Position numbers and translations under genes: made by a program. The notes below the pieces were generated by a model. That model did no database searches, was not told the origin of the DNA, and saw only the letters and a list, made by a program, of their open reading frames with translations. Positions 26,933 to 36,472 of a stretch of DNA of 64,000 bases are shown here, one piece after another. The stretch's first letter is position 1. Each line of letters starts with the position of its first letter. The DNA comes from an uncultured Clostridia bacterium (GTDB taxonomy: Bacteria > Bacillota > Clostridia > TANB77 > CAG-508), in NCBI GenBank assembly GCA_934154445.1, contig CAKPGC010000002.1:1-64000 (forward strand), in the 5' to 3' direction.

Positions 26933-28333
26933 TTAAATATTATTTACTAATTTTTTGAACTTTTCGCCCCTATCTGCAAAGTTTTTAAACATGTCAAAAC
27001 TAGCACTTGCAGGAGAAAATAATACAACTTCTCCTTTTCGAGCAGATTTTTTTGCTATATCTATTGTTTGTTCTAATGAATCGCACATATAAATATCTAT
27101 TTTTTTATTTTGCTTATCAGCTTCATTTTTTACTGCTTCAAATATTTTTTCTGCAGTTTGACCGATTAATATAAGTGTAGATACTTTATCTAATATTGGT
27201 TTTGCAAGTGGCTCATAATCCAAATTTTTATCATATCCACCGGCAATTAAAACTATATTTTCTTTAAAAGCATTTATACCTGATAAGGTTCTTGTAGGAG
27301 ATGAACTTGCAGAATCATTATACCATTTAACTCCACCGATTTCCCTTACAAACTCTATTCTATGTTCAACTGGTTTGAATTCTTTTATTGCCTGAACAGC
27401 AATATCAGTGTCTACCAAAGTCTTTGTTGCGGCCAAAGCTGTTGCAATATTTTGGAAATTATGGTTTCCTCTTAATATTACTTCATCAGTATTTAAAATG
27501 TGTTTTCTAACTTTGTCTTCACATTCTTTCACAACATTTTCATCAACAATAAATCCATTATCCAATTTTTCTTTGCTACTAAAAAATATAACTTTTCCAT
27601 TAGCTTCTTTTGAACAATTCCTTGTTATATCATTATCATAATTTAAAATTAGTATTCCATTTTCATTTTGATATTTAAATATATTCTTTTTTGATTCTAT
27701 ATATTCCTCATAATCTTTATGAATATTCAAATGATTTGGTGTTATATTAGTAATAACAGCTATATCAGGACTTACATGCATATTCATTAATTGAAAACTA
27801 CTTAATTCTAGTACAACAATATCATCAGGCTTTATTTCTGGTAATCGTGTAAACAAAGGTGTTCCAATATTTCCACCCAAAAATGTATTATACCCTGCCT
27901 TTCGTAAAATTGCATTTATCATACTCGTCGTAGTAGTTTTTCCATCACTTCCAGTAATTCCTATAATCTTGCATGGACACATCTCCATTAACATTTCAAC
28001 TTCTGTTGTTACAATTGCTCCTTTATTTGCTTCAGCTTGTAATTCTGGTTTTGTTGGCAAACAACTTGGAGATCTAAATATAATATTGAATCCTTTTAAA
28101 TTTTCAAGACAATTTTTTCCATAAAAATATTTAAATTCATATTTTTTTATTTTGCTCATTGCATTTTCTGGTATATCTTCAATTGTCCTTTCATCAAAAA
28201 CAGTTACTTGTGCTTTTTTTTCATATAAATAATCAAGCAACGGTAAATTACTTACTCCTAGCCCTATTACTGCTACTTTTCTGAATCTTATGTATTCATT
28301 AAATTCTTTTAATTTCTCGTTTTCAAAATTCAT
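26933..28333 (-). CDS. murD: UDP-N-acetylmuramoyl-L-alanine--D-glutamate ligase
   Basis: 466 residues. Adds D-Glu to UDP-MurNAc-Ala in the cytoplasm. ATP-binding GITGSDGKTTTTSMI (near 121), then LELSSFQLMN, TNITPNHLNIH, a central NDSASSSPTRTLSGI and the C-terminal LFSPASASFDMFKNFADRG of MurD. It stands alone here, outside a division and cell-wall cluster. AAGGAG upstream of the ATG. Confidence 0.95.
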   Translation of the reverse strand: MNFENEKLKEFNEYIRFRKVAVIGLGVSNLPLLDYLYEKKAQVTVFDERTIEDIPENAMSKIKKYEFKYFYGKNCLENLKGFNIIFRSPSCLPTKPELQAEANKGAIVTTEVEMLMEMCPCKIIGITGSDGKTTTTSMINAILRKAGYNTFLGGNIGTPLFTRLPEIKPDDIVVLELSSFQLMNMHVSPDIAVITNITPNHLNIHKDYEEYIESKKNIFKYQNENGILILNYDNDITRNCSKEANGKVIFFSSKEKLDNGFIVDENVVKECEDKVRKHILNTDEVILRGNHNFQNIATALAATKTLVDTDIAVQAIKEFKPVEHRIEFVREIGGVKWYNDSASSSPTRTLSGINAFKENIVLIAGGYDKNLDYEPLAKPILDKVSTLILIGQTAEKIFEAVKNEADKQNKKIDIYMCDSLEQTIDIAKKSARKGEVVLFSPASASFDMFKNFADRGEKFKKLVNNI

Positions 28334-28495
28334 ACTTTTCTCCTTTCGCTTATTATAATATTGTTCTATTTTATTCGCGAAATATTATTCCGTTCTTTAT
28401 TATATCCCTTTTTTTATAAAAAAACAAATTTTAGAAGAATATTTTTATATTTTCAGGTAACAATATTTTTAGAAGTTGAATGGAGGTGCTTTTCA

Positions 28496-28585
28496 ATGTC
28501 AAAGAAAAATAAAAATAATAACCAAAATAACAACAACAATAATAATCAAAACAATGAAAGACAAAACAATAACAATTGTAAATAG
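28496..28585 (+). CDS. 29-residue Asn-rich small protein
   Basis: Starts MSKKNKNNNQNN and is made almost only of Asn, Gln and Lys, ending NNNNCK. TGGAGGTG lies eight bases before the ATG, which is a better site than most real genes have, and a terminator follows directly. Similar short Asn/Gln-rich proteins occur in Clostridia. Function unknown; a spore-core or phase-separating peptide is only a guess. Confidence 0.6.
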   Translation: MSKKNKNNNQNNNNNNNQNNERQNNNNCK

Positions 28586-28592
28586 TTTTTAA

Positions 28593-28621
28593 AGGACAGC
28601 TATTTTTATAATATCTGTCCT
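28593..28621. terminator. Bidirectional terminator
   Basis: AGGACAG and CTGTCCT with a 15-base loop and T-rich ends, between the Asn-rich ORF (+) and the hydrogenase (-). Confidence 0.65.
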
Positions 28622-28629
28622 CTTTAATT

Positions 28630-30357
28630 TTATATAATTTTTCCATATTTTGTATGTAATAGTTTTTCAGCTCTGTAACTTCCAGGAGATTCTAAATATT
28701 CTTCATAAACTTTTTTTATAACAGGATTTTTATTTGATTTTCTAATTTGACATTTTTCATCTATCGAATATATTGAATCAGCTCTTAATTTTCTAACATC
28801 AAATTCTGCACGAGTTCTTGAATTTTTAATAGGTTGACCTCCACCCATAATGCATCCACCAGGGCATGCCATTATTTCCACAAATTGATAATCCGATTTT
28901 CCAGAGCTTATTTCTTCCATTATTTTTTTTGCATTTCCTAAGCCACTTGCAACAGCTACTTTAATATCCTTTCCAGCAATATTGACTGTTGCTTTTTTTA
29001 TGCCTTTTTCTCCTCTTACTTGTTCAAAATCTATTTTTTTAAGGTCTTTACCAGTTAAAATGTCTTGTGCTGTTCTTAAAGCCGCTTCCATAACTCCTCC
29101 TGTTGTTCCAAATATACTAGCAGCACCTGTTGATACTCCCAAAGGATTATCAAATTGACTATCCTCTAAATCTTCAAATCTAATGTTTGCATGTTTAATC
29201 ATTCTTGAAAGTTCTCTTGTTGTAATAACACAATCAACATCATAAAGCCCATTGTTTGATAATTCTCTTCTCTGTCTTTCATATTTTTTTGCAATACATG
29301 GCATTACAGAAACAACAAATATTTTTTCAGGTTTGATTTTTTCTTTTTTTGCATAATAAGTTTTTATTAATGCTCCAATCATTTCATGTGGAGATTTACA
29401 ACTTGATAAATGAGGTACTAATTCAGGATAATTAATTTCAATATATCTTACCCAAGCTGGGCAACATGACGTTATCATTGGAATATTATCATCTTCTTTA
29501 AATCTTTTCACAAATTCATTTGCTTCTTCCATTATAGTAAAATCAGCACCTGTATTTGTATCAAAAACCTTATCAAATCCTAATCTTTTTAAAGCCGTTA
29601 CCATTTTTCCGGTTACATTTGTCCCAATAGGCATTTTAAATTCTTCGCCCAAAGCCACTCTAACTGCTGGAGCAGTTTGAACAACAACATGTATTTCAGG
29701 ATCCTTCAGTTTAGCCCATACCTCGTCTATATTTTCTTTTTCACGTAATGCACTTGTTGGGCAAGCTTCTATACATTGACCACAATACACACAATTTGTA
29801 TCTTTTAAACTTTTATTATAATCAGTAGAAATATTTGACTCAAATCCTCTGTTTGCACAATCAATTGCTCCAACTCTTTGAATATTTTTACAAACAGCAA
29901 CACATCTTCTGCATAATATACATTTATTAGGATCTTTTACTATTGCGGGAGATAAATTATCTATTTTACATTCTTTTCTTTCGCCTTTATATTCTATTGT
30001 TTGAATACCAAATTTAGCTGCTAATGCTTGAAGTTCACAATTTCCCATTCTGGTGCATGTCAAGCAATCTTTATCATGGTTTGATATTATCAAATCTAAC
30101 ATTACATGTCTTGCTTCTATTATTTCAGGAGTATGAGTTTTAATAACCATGCCATCTTCTACTTTTTGAATACAAGATGTAGCAAACCCTTTTCTTCCTT
30201 CAACTTTTACAACACACATTCTACAATCGCCAATTTCATTTATATCTTTTAAAAAACATAATGTTGGTATGTCAATTCCTGCTTTTTTTGCCGCTTCTAA
30301 TATCGTTATTCCTTCCGGTACTGATATATTTTGATTATCTATAGTTATATTTATCAT
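28630..30357 (-). CDS. hydA: NADH-dependent [FeFe]-hydrogenase catalytic subunit
   Basis: 575 residues. N-terminal [2Fe-2S] domain (GDCRMCVVKVEG), a HxxxC cluster (HDKDCLTCTRMGNC), two [4Fe-4S] (CILCRRCVAVC, CVYCGQCIEACP), then the H-cluster signatures TSCCPAWVRYIE, MPCIAKKYE and EIMACPGGCIMGGGQP. It makes H2 and shares the operon with NuoF- and NuoE-like subunits, the layout of electron-bifurcating or NAD-linked enzymes. Cytoplasmic; recycles NADH and ferredoxin during fermentation. Confidence 0.95.
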   Translation of the reverse strand: MINITIDNQNISVPEGITILEAAKKAGIDIPTLCFLKDINEIGDCRMCVVKVEGRKGFATSCIQKVEDGMVIKTHTPEIIEARHVMLDLIISNHDKDCLTCTRMGNCELQALAAKFGIQTIEYKGERKECKIDNLSPAIVKDPNKCILCRRCVAVCKNIQRVGAIDCANRGFESNISTDYNKSLKDTNCVYCGQCIEACPTSALREKENIDEVWAKLKDPEIHVVVQTAPAVRVALGEEFKMPIGTNVTGKMVTALKRLGFDKVFDTNTGADFTIMEEANEFVKRFKEDDNIPMITSCCPAWVRYIEINYPELVPHLSSCKSPHEMIGALIKTYYAKKEKIKPEKIFVVSVMPCIAKKYERQRRELSNNGLYDVDCVITTRELSRMIKHANIRFEDLEDSQFDNPLGVSTGAASIFGTTGGVMEAALRTAQDILTGKDLKKIDFEQVRGEKGIKKATVNIAGKDIKVAVASGLGNAKKIMEEISSGKSDYQFVEIMACPGGCIMGGGQPIKNSRTRAEFDVRKLRADSIYSIDEKCQIRKSNKNPVIKKVYEEYLESPGSYRAEKLLHTKYGKII

Positions 30358-30383
30358 TTTTCCTCCTTATCCCTAATGTACCA

Positions 30384-32240
30384 TTATTTAATTGCCTTAA
30401 ATGGACATTTTGTTAAACAAGTACCACATTTAATGCATTTTTCTTGATTAATTTTTCTAATATTTCTTTCTTCACCCTCAATTGCTTCAACAGGGCAGTT
30501 TTTTTGACAAATTCCACATCCTTTACATTTACTTGAATCTATTTCAATTTGAGCTAATTCTTTGCATTCTTTGCTCCTACATTGTTTATATTCAACATGT
30601 TCTTTATATTCTTCTTTAAAATATTTTAATGTACTTAATACAGGATTTGGTGCACTCTGACCTAACCCACATATACTAGATTCTTTTACATTTAATGCTA
30701 ATTTTTCTAATCTATATAAGTCGATTTCTTCTCCGTCTCCTTCACATATTTTTTCTAGTAATTCATGCATTCTTTTTGTTCCAATTCTGCATGGTGTACA
30801 TTTCCCGCAACTTTCTGATACAGTAAAATCTAAATAAAATTTTGCTAAACTAACCATGCATTTTGTATCATCCATAACAATAAGTCCACCTGACCCCATC
30901 ATTGATCCTATAGCTTTTAATGATTCATAATCTATTGGAGTATCTAAGTGTTCTTTGGGAATGCATCCACCTGATGGGCCACCAGTTTGAGCAGCCTTAA
31001 ATTCTCTATTATTTGGTATGCCCCCTCCTATGTCATAAACAATTTCTCTTAGTGTTGTTCCCATAGGTACTTCAACAAGTCCCGTATTATTTACATTTCC
31101 ACCAAGAGCAAATACCTTTGTTCCTTTTGAATTTTCTGTTCCAATTTGATTAAACCAATCTGCTCCATTTAAAATAATCTTTGTTATATTTGCATAAGTT
31201 TCAACATTATTTATAAGTGTTGGCTTATTCCATAAACCAGATGTTGCTGGATATGGAGGTTTAACTCTTGGATGTCCTCTTCTTCCTTCTATTGATTCTA
31301 ATAATGCAGTTTCTTCTCCACACACAAACGCTCCAGCACCAAGTCTTATTTCTATATCAAAATTAAATCCACTTCCAAAAATATTTTTTCCAAGTAATCC
31401 ATAGCCTTTTGCCTGTTTAATTGCCACTTCAAGTCTCTTTACAGCAATTGGGTATTCAGCTCTAACATATATGTATCCTTTATCTGATCCGATTGCATAT
31501 CCTGCTATAATCATCGCTTCTATAACGCAATGTGGGTCACCTTCTAAAATGCTTCTATCCATAAAAGCTCCAGGATCACCTTCGTCAGCATTACATACAA
31601 CATATTTTTTGTTTGAATCAACTTTTTTAGTTAGCTCCCATTTCTGTCCCGTTGGGAAACCAGCTCCTCCACGTCCCCTAAGTCCTGATTTTTTTATTTC
31701 TTCTATTACTTCATCTTGTGTCATAAGTTTTAAAACCTTTTCTAACGCTAAATATCCATCAAAAGCTATATATTCATCTATATCTTCTGGATTAATCACA
31801 CCACAATTTTTTAAAGCAATTCTTTTTTGTTTTTTATAAAAATTTAATTCATCCAAACTATTTACTATTTTTTCATCTATATCTTTGCATAATAGTCTTT
31901 CTACTTTTTTTCCTTCTAAAATATGCTTTTGTATTATTTCCTCACAATCTTCAGGCTTAACCATGGCATAAAAAGTATCTTCAGGTCTTATTATTACTAT
32001 TGGACCTTTTGCACATAATCCAAAGCAACCTGTTTTAACTACTCTAACATTATCTATATTTTTTTCTTTTATTATGTTTTTAAAATTCTCTAATATCTCT
32101 ATTGATTTTGAAGATGTACATCCTGTTCCATGACATACTAATATATTTTTTTCTCTGGTATCTAATTTTGTATTTACTCTTAACTCCAATTCTTTTCTTT
32201 TCTGTGCTCTTATTTTATTTATTTCTTCTAAAGATTTCAT
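30384..32240 (-). CDS. hydB: NADH-dehydrogenase-like subunit of hydrogenase (NuoF type)
   Basis: 618 residues from the ATG at 32240 with GAGGTGA upstream; the earlier GTG lies inside that site. N-terminal thioredoxin-like [2Fe-2S] domain (CHGTGCTSSKS, TGCFGLCAKGP), the NuoF core with GLRGRGGAGFPTGQKWE (FMN/NADH), SESCGKCTPCRIGT for a [4Fe-4S], and a C-terminal 2x[4Fe-4S] ferredoxin domain (CKGCGICQKNCP, CIKCGTCLTKCP). Transfers electrons between NAD(H), ferredoxin and HydA. Confidence 0.94.
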   Translation of the reverse strand: MKSLEEINKIRAQKRKELELRVNTKLDTREKNILVCHGTGCTSSKSIEILENFKNIIKEKNIDNVRVVKTGCFGLCAKGPIVIIRPEDTFYAMVKPEDCEEIIQKHILEGKKVERLLCKDIDEKIVNSLDELNFYKKQKRIALKNCGVINPEDIDEYIAFDGYLALEKVLKLMTQDEVIEEIKKSGLRGRGGAGFPTGQKWELTKKVDSNKKYVVCNADEGDPGAFMDRSILEGDPHCVIEAMIIAGYAIGSDKGYIYVRAEYPIAVKRLEVAIKQAKGYGLLGKNIFGSGFNFDIEIRLGAGAFVCGEETALLESIEGRRGHPRVKPPYPATSGLWNKPTLINNVETYANITKIILNGADWFNQIGTENSKGTKVFALGGNVNNTGLVEVPMGTTLREIVYDIGGGIPNNREFKAAQTGGPSGGCIPKEHLDTPIDYESLKAIGSMMGSGGLIVMDDTKCMVSLAKFYLDFTVSESCGKCTPCRIGTKRMHELLEKICEGDGEEIDLYRLEKLALNVKESSICGLGQSAPNPVLSTLKYFKEEYKEHVEYKQCRSKECKELAQIEIDSSKCKGCGICQKNCPVEAIEGEERNIRKINQEKCIKCGTCLTKCPFKAIK

Positions 32241-32256
32241 ATATCTCACCTCATCT

Positions 32257-32748
32257 CTATTTTATTAATGAATCTAGCACTTCATCTAATTTTTTCACAG
32301 TAGCTTTTCCATAAACTTCTCCATTAACAGTAAAAACTGGAGCAAGACCGCAAGCACCTACACATCTGGTTTTATCTATTGAAAACATTCCATCTTCAGT
32401 AGTTTGACCTGGTTCAATTTTTAATCTTTCTTGTAATCTATCTAATATTTTTTGTGAACCTTTAACATAACAAGCAGTCCCTAAACAAACAGATATTGTA
32501 TATTTTCCTTTTGGCTCAAGTGTAAATCTTGAATAAAATGTAATTACACCATATATTTCTGCTTTTGTAATTTTCAAAAATTCTGAAATTTTCTCCTGAG
32601 CTAATTCAGGTATATATCCATATTCGTTTTGAACTTCATTTAAAATTTGAATTAAATTATCTTTTTCAGGTAAATAAGTTTGAAAAATACTATTCATAAA
32701 GTCTTCTATCATTTTATCATTGCAGTTTTTCTCTTTATTATCTATCAT
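32257..32748 (-). CDS. hydC: NuoE-type [2Fe-2S] subunit of hydrogenase
   Basis: 163 residues, thioredoxin-like [2Fe-2S] protein with VCLGTACYVKGS and RCVGACGLAPVFTVNG supplying the four Cys. First gene of the hydC-hydB-hydA operon (16 and 26 bases between genes). GGAGG site before the ATG. Confidence 0.94.
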   Translation of the reverse strand: MIDNKEKNCNDKMIEDFMNSIFQTYLPEKDNLIQILNEVQNEYGYIPELAQEKISEFLKITKAEIYGVITFYSRFTLEPKGKYTISVCLGTACYVKGSQKILDRLQERLKIEPGQTTEDGMFSIDKTRCVGACGLAPVFTVNGEVYGKATVKKLDEVLDSLIK

Positions 32749-32789
32749 ATACTTACCTCCATATTATATATATTTTATTAACTATAGAA

Positions 32790-32818
32790 ATTATATCAAA
32801 ATTGAATTTTTTATACAA
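32790..32818 (-). promoter_or_regulatory. Promoter of the hydrogenase operon
   Basis: TTGTAT at 32818-32813 and TATAAT at 32795-32790 on the minus strand, spacer 17, 42 bases before the hydC start codon. Confidence 0.65.
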
Positions 32819-32962
32819 TAATTTTTATAATTTTATATTAACTTTTATGTTGAAAAAAGCCTTATGCTTTTTTGTGGATTTTTTTTTAAATTCACTAGAC
32901 TGTTTATATATTTTATGATATCATTAACCTACAAATCAAAAGAAAAACTTAGGAGGTAATTT

Positions 32963-33316
32963 ATGACAAGAATAGTAAAAACAATATCAATAATTTTAAT
33001 ACTAATATTAATCAATATTGGATATGTAAGTGCTGTAGATTTGAATTTAACGGAAAATATTTCTAACAATACAACAAATTCTTTAAATACATCAAATAAC
33101 ACATTTAGCACAACAAATCAATCAGTAAACAACTCTTATTCAAATACAACAAGTATTACATCTAATTCAACATCAGTACCATCAGCAACAATTAGCACAA
33201 GTAGTATTTCTGAATCTAATTTAAGTTTAACAAATATTATAAACTTGTTTTTAGTAGTTATTGGTATACTTCTTATACTATTAGCAATAGCAATCTTGAT
33301 AAAATTGAAAAAATAA
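32963..33316 (+). CDS. Small exported Ser/Thr/Asn-rich protein with C-terminal membrane anchor
   Basis: 117 residues: cleavable-looking signal peptide (to VSAVD, about residue 24), an outside part made mostly of Ser, Thr and Asn, and a membrane helix close to the C-terminus (NLFLVVIGILLILLAIAILI) with a basic end. AGGAGG ribosome site. No family recognised. The next gene has the same architecture. Confidence 0.65.
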   Translation: MTRIVKTISIILILILINIGYVSAVDLNLTENISNNTTNSLNTSNNTFSTTNQSVNNSYSNTTSITSNSTSVPSATISTSSISESNLSLTNIINLFLVVIGILLILLAIAILIKLKK

Positions 33317-33326
33317 TTTTAACTTT

Positions 33327-33366
33327 AAAAACTAAAATTTCCATTTCAAAAGAAAATTTTAGTTTT
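33327..33366 (+). terminator. Terminator after the 117-residue gene
   Basis: AAAACTAAAATTT and AAATTTTAGTTTT complement each other, followed by TTTTATTTTA. Confidence 0.75.
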
Positions 33367-33469
33367 TTTATTTTATAGTAATTTTTTGTATGTATATTTT
33401 GTCCTATTTTAAAAATAATATTAATAGATTTAAAAAATCTATTTTAATTTTAAAAGGAGGACTTTTAAT

Positions 33470-33877
33470 ATGAATAAAAAAATTTTGGTTTCTTTAGCTA
33501 TTATTTTATTTTTCGTTTTTTCTTCTGTTACATGTTTTGCAGCTGATGGAAATGGGTTAAGATCCGCTGCAAATGATGTTAGAAATGTTATCGGTGGTGT
33601 TGAAAATACTGTAGAAAATGCTGCTTTAGATGTTTCAAATTCTTCAAAAAATGTAACTGGTAATGTTGAAAATTCTACAAAATCAACAGATACTAATACT
33701 AAAGAAAGATATTCAACTACAAGAACTTCCTCAACAGATAATGTTATGGGAATGAGCTCTAATACTTGGACATGGCTTATAATAGGGATAGCAGCTATTG
33801 CTATAATCGCTGTAGTTTGGTATTATTCAATGCAGTTTACAAATAATAATCATAATAATCACAATGATAATGAATAA
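33470..33877 (+). CDS. Small exported protein with membrane helix and His/Asn tail
   Basis: 135 residues: signal peptide ending CFAAD, a helical VRNVIGGVENTVENAALDV segment, a Ser/Thr-rich linker, a membrane helix (TWTWLIIGIAAIAIIAVVWYY) and a C-terminal NNNHNNHNDNE tail. AGGAGG site. Same layout as the preceding gene; both look like small cell-envelope proteins. Function unknown. Confidence 0.65.
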   Translation: MNKKILVSLAIILFFVFSSVTCFAADGNGLRSAANDVRNVIGGVENTVENAALDVSNSSKNVTGNVENSTKSTDTNTKERYSTTRTSSTDNVMGMSSNTWTWLIIGIAAIAIIAVVWYYSMQFTNNNHNNHNDNE

Positions 33878-33901
33878 ACTCAAAAATAGTTTTTTCTGCA
33901 A

Positions 33902-33930
33902 TTGCAGTTTTGTTTTTTTCGTGTTATACT
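33902..33930 (+). promoter_or_regulatory. Promoter of smpB
   Basis: TTGCAG (33902-33907) and TATACT (33925-33930), spacer 17. The -35 box overlaps a CTGCAATTGCAG palindrome followed by T runs, which may also terminate the upstream gene. Confidence 0.55.
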
Positions 33931-33935
33931 AGTTC

Positions 33936-33964
33936 TATAAATTATACTTTTTAGTATAATTTAT
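33936..33964 (+). promoter_or_regulatory. Hairpin in the smpB leader
   Basis: ATAAATTATAC and GTATAATTTAT complement perfectly with a 6-base loop, just downstream of the promoter. May be an operator or an mRNA-stabilising stem. Confidence 0.4.
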
Positions 33965-33994
33965 GGGACTAAAATATTATAAGAGGTAATTTTT

Positions 33995-34447
33995 ATGGAA
34001 AATAAATTAATTGCGAAAAATCCTACTGCTTTTCACAACTATACAATTGATGATAAATTAGAAGCGGGTATTGTTCTTTCAGGAACAGAAATAAAATCAA
34101 TACGAGCAGGAAAAGTTAATTTAAAAGACAGCTATGCTATAATAAAAAAAGGTGAAATATACATAGTTGGTATGCATATAAGTCCTTATGAACAAGGTAA
34201 TATTTTTAATAAGGATCCATTACGAGATAGAAAACTTTTATTAAATAAACGTGAAATAAACAAGTTAGTCGGTTTAACTAAACAAAAAGGATGTAGCATT
34301 ATTCCTTTGAGTATGTATTTTAAAGGTAATTTAGTAAAAGTAGAATTAGGCATTGGTAAAGGGAAAAAACTTTATGATAAACGTGAAGATATTGCCAAAA
34401 AAGATGCTGAAAGAAGAATAAGACAACAAATGTCACTTAAAACTTAG
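33995..34447 (+). CDS. smpB: SsrA-binding protein SmpB
   Basis: 150 residues. Binds tmRNA and brings it to stalled ribosomes. [32 protein letters not shown] and the basic C-terminal [21 protein letters not shown] are family hallmarks. AGAGG ribosome site. The last codons and the stop (34445-34447) lie inside the left arm of a large inverted repeat. No tmRNA gene is visible nearby. Confidence 0.96.
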   Translation: MENKLIAKNPTAFHNYTIDDKLEAGIVLSGTEIKSIRAGKVNLKDSYAIIKKGEIYIVGMHISPYEQGNIFNKDPLRDRKLLLNKREINKLVGLTKQKGCSIIPLSMYFKGNLVKVELGIGKGKKLYDKREDIAKKDAERRIRQQMSLKT

Positions 34448-34636
34448 AGATTGAAGGTTTATTATCTTTAGTCTCTTTATTTTTTATTACATATTGTTAT
34501 TATATATTAATATTTAAAGAAAAAGACCAATTGGTAGACCCCAGATATGTTTTTTTCGAAAATATTAATATATAATAAGAATTTTATAAGTATATATAAA
34601 AGAGACTAAAGGTAATAAACCTTCAATCTCTAAGTT
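34441..34636. repeat. Nested inverted repeat (MITE-like) between smpB and fba
   Basis: Outer arms 34441-34478 and 34599-34636 match at 37 of 38 positions (start AACTTAGAGATTGAAGG). Inner arms 34497-34515 and 34560-34578 match 19 of 19 (TTATTATATATTAATATTT). The 44-base centre holds ACCAATTGGT, itself a palindrome, and A-rich/T-rich flanks that can also pair. The left arm contains the smpB stop codon and the right arm ends one base beyond the fba stop. Far larger than a terminator; resembles a miniature inverted-repeat element or a giant bidirectional hairpin. Confidence 0.85.
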
Positions 34637-35569
34637 CTATGCTTTGTTTGCTGATCCAAATACATCAACAATTTTATGTTTTACTGTTTCTTTAATTAGT
34701 TCTCTAGCTTCGCCTAAATATTTTCTAGGATCAAATACATTAGGATTTTCAACAAATGTCTTTCTAATACCAGCTGTCATAGCAAGTCTTAAGTCTGTAT
34801 CAACATTAATTTTTGAAACTCCTGAAATGCTTGCTTCATGTAATATTTCATCTGGAACACCTTTTGCACCTGGAATATCTCCACCAAATTCATTACACAT
34901 ATCTACCAACTCTGGTATTACAGTTGACGCACCATGTAATACTATAGGAGTATTAGGTATTCTTTTCTTAACTTCTTTTAAAATATCAAATCTTAATTTT
35001 GCTTCACCTTTAAATTTATATGCTCCGTGGCTTGTACCAATTGCAATTGCTAAAGAGTCACATCCTGTTCTTCTAACAAATTCTTCAGCTTGTGCTGGGT
35101 CTGTATACATTGCATCATTTGCTGCAACATTTACATCATCTTCAATTCCAGCTAATTTTCCAAGTTCAGCTTCTACTGTTACTCCGTGTTCATGTGCATA
35201 ATCAACAACTTTTTTTGTTAATGCCACATTTTCTTCAAAATCGTATTTTGAACCATCTATCATTACAGATGTGAACCCATTATCGATGCACATTTTTGCT
35301 GTTTCAAAATCTGGTCCATGATCTAAGTGTATAACTATTGGAATATTTGGATGTTCTTCAACTGCAGCTTGTACCATTTTCATTAAATAATTTATTCTTG
35401 CATACTTTATAGCACTTGATGAAACTTGTAATATTACAGGTGAATTTGCTTCTGCAGCAGCATCAACAATTCCTTGTATTATTTCCATATTATTTACATT
35501 AAATGCTCCTATTGCATAACCTTCTTTCATTGATTTTTCAAACATTTCTTTTGTAGTTACTAATGCCAT
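34637..35569 (-). CDS. fba: Fructose-bisphosphate aldolase, class II
   Basis: 310 residues. Zinc enzyme of glycolysis/gluconeogenesis. VIHLDHGPDFE (metal His and Asp), the VEAELGKLAGIED segment, LAIAIGTSHGAYKF and VLHGAS with metal-binding His residues, and KINVDTDLRLA are the class II signatures. AGGAGG site. Typical length. Confidence 0.96.
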   Translation of the reverse strand: MALVTTKEMFEKSMKEGYAIGAFNVNNMEIIQGIVDAAAEANSPVILQVSSSAIKYARINYLMKMVQAAVEEHPNIPIVIHLDHGPDFETAKMCIDNGFTSVMIDGSKYDFEENVALTKKVVDYAHEHGVTVEAELGKLAGIEDDVNVAANDAMYTDPAQAEEFVRRTGCDSLAIAIGTSHGAYKFKGEAKLRFDILKEVKKRIPNTPIVLHGASTVIPELVDMCNEFGGDIPGAKGVPDEILHEASISGVSKINVDTDLRLAMTAGIRKTFVENPNVFDPRKYLGEARELIKETVKHKIVDVFGSANKA

Positions 35570-35686
35570 TATATATTCCTCCTAACATCTTTATTGTTAA
35601 CATTTTTTTATTTTTTATTAACAATTATTTTTCAATGCTATTTTATTTCTAAAATTTTAATATGTCAATAGATTTTATTGAGTTTC

Positions 35687-36280
35687 TTAATGTACACAAA
35701 TGTTATTAATTCTTATTTTGTTTTTATTTATTTTCCATTCATCTTTTAATATAGAATATATGTATTTATCTATTTTTTCTCCATTTTCATTAATTAGTCT
35801 ATCTCTTAATATTCCTTCTCTTTTCATTCCAATTTTTAGCAAAATACTATTAAGTAAATCCCTATCTTCCTTATTTGCTGCATAAAATTTAGTAATTATG
35901 GTTTCATACTCTTCTTCAGAAAAAATATAATCTATCACTCCTCTAAGAACTTCTTCCGGAGTTCCATCTTCTCTTTTCCCTTTCAAAAAGTAAAATGCTA
36001 CTTCTCGTGTTTTGTCTTTTTGACATCCTGTCGGTAATTTTATATATCCAACAATTTCATTATTATCCTTATTTTCTATTATCCAGAAAACTACACCATT
36101 TGATGTTTCCTGAATTGCGGCTGTAATCAAAGCTTTTGCTTCTATAACATTTCTATATACTTTGTGTTCTTTATATTGTGCCATTTTTTCTTTATCAGTT
36201 CCCCATCTTTCATATATTTCTTCTGCATCTTCTATCTTTGGTACTCTTAATACATATCTTTTGGTTTCAATCTTTTTCAA
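35687..36280 (-). CDS. GNAT-family N-acetyltransferase (RimJ/RimL-like)
   Basis: 197 residues. Starts at TTG 36280 behind GGGGGAG. ETKRYVLRVPKIEDAEEIYERW is the usual beginning of the RimJ/RimL group; VFWIIENKDNNEIVGYIKL, the acetyl-CoA strand region and IGMKREGILRDRLI near the end support it. Substrate unknown; a ribosomal protein or an antibiotic is possible. Confidence 0.78.
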   Translation of the reverse strand: MKKIETKRYVLRVPKIEDAEEIYERWGTDKEKMAQYKEHKVYRNVIEAKALITAAIQETSNGVVFWIIENKDNNEIVGYIKLPTGCQKDKTREVAFYFLKGKREDGTPEEVLRGVIDYIFSEEEYETIITKFYAANKEDRDLLNSILLKIGMKREGILRDRLINENGEKIDKYIYSILKDEWKINKNKIRINNICVH

Positions 36281-36472
36281 ATTTTTCTCCCCCTTTTTAA
36301 CTGTCCCATTATATACTTTTTTATTTTTACTGTTTTATTTTTTTATCAAATAAGCTTTTTATTTTACCAAACTCATTTTGAATTATGCAAAAAATCATAC
36401 TTAAATATTTCATTTTTTTCACCCTTTTATTTTTTTATAATATTATATAAAAAACGAAAGGAGTTTATTTTT

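Noticed and set aside
34448..34636. tmRNA gene next to smpB
   Set aside because: The interval is a palindromic repeat; no tRNA-like ends or tag reading frame are present.
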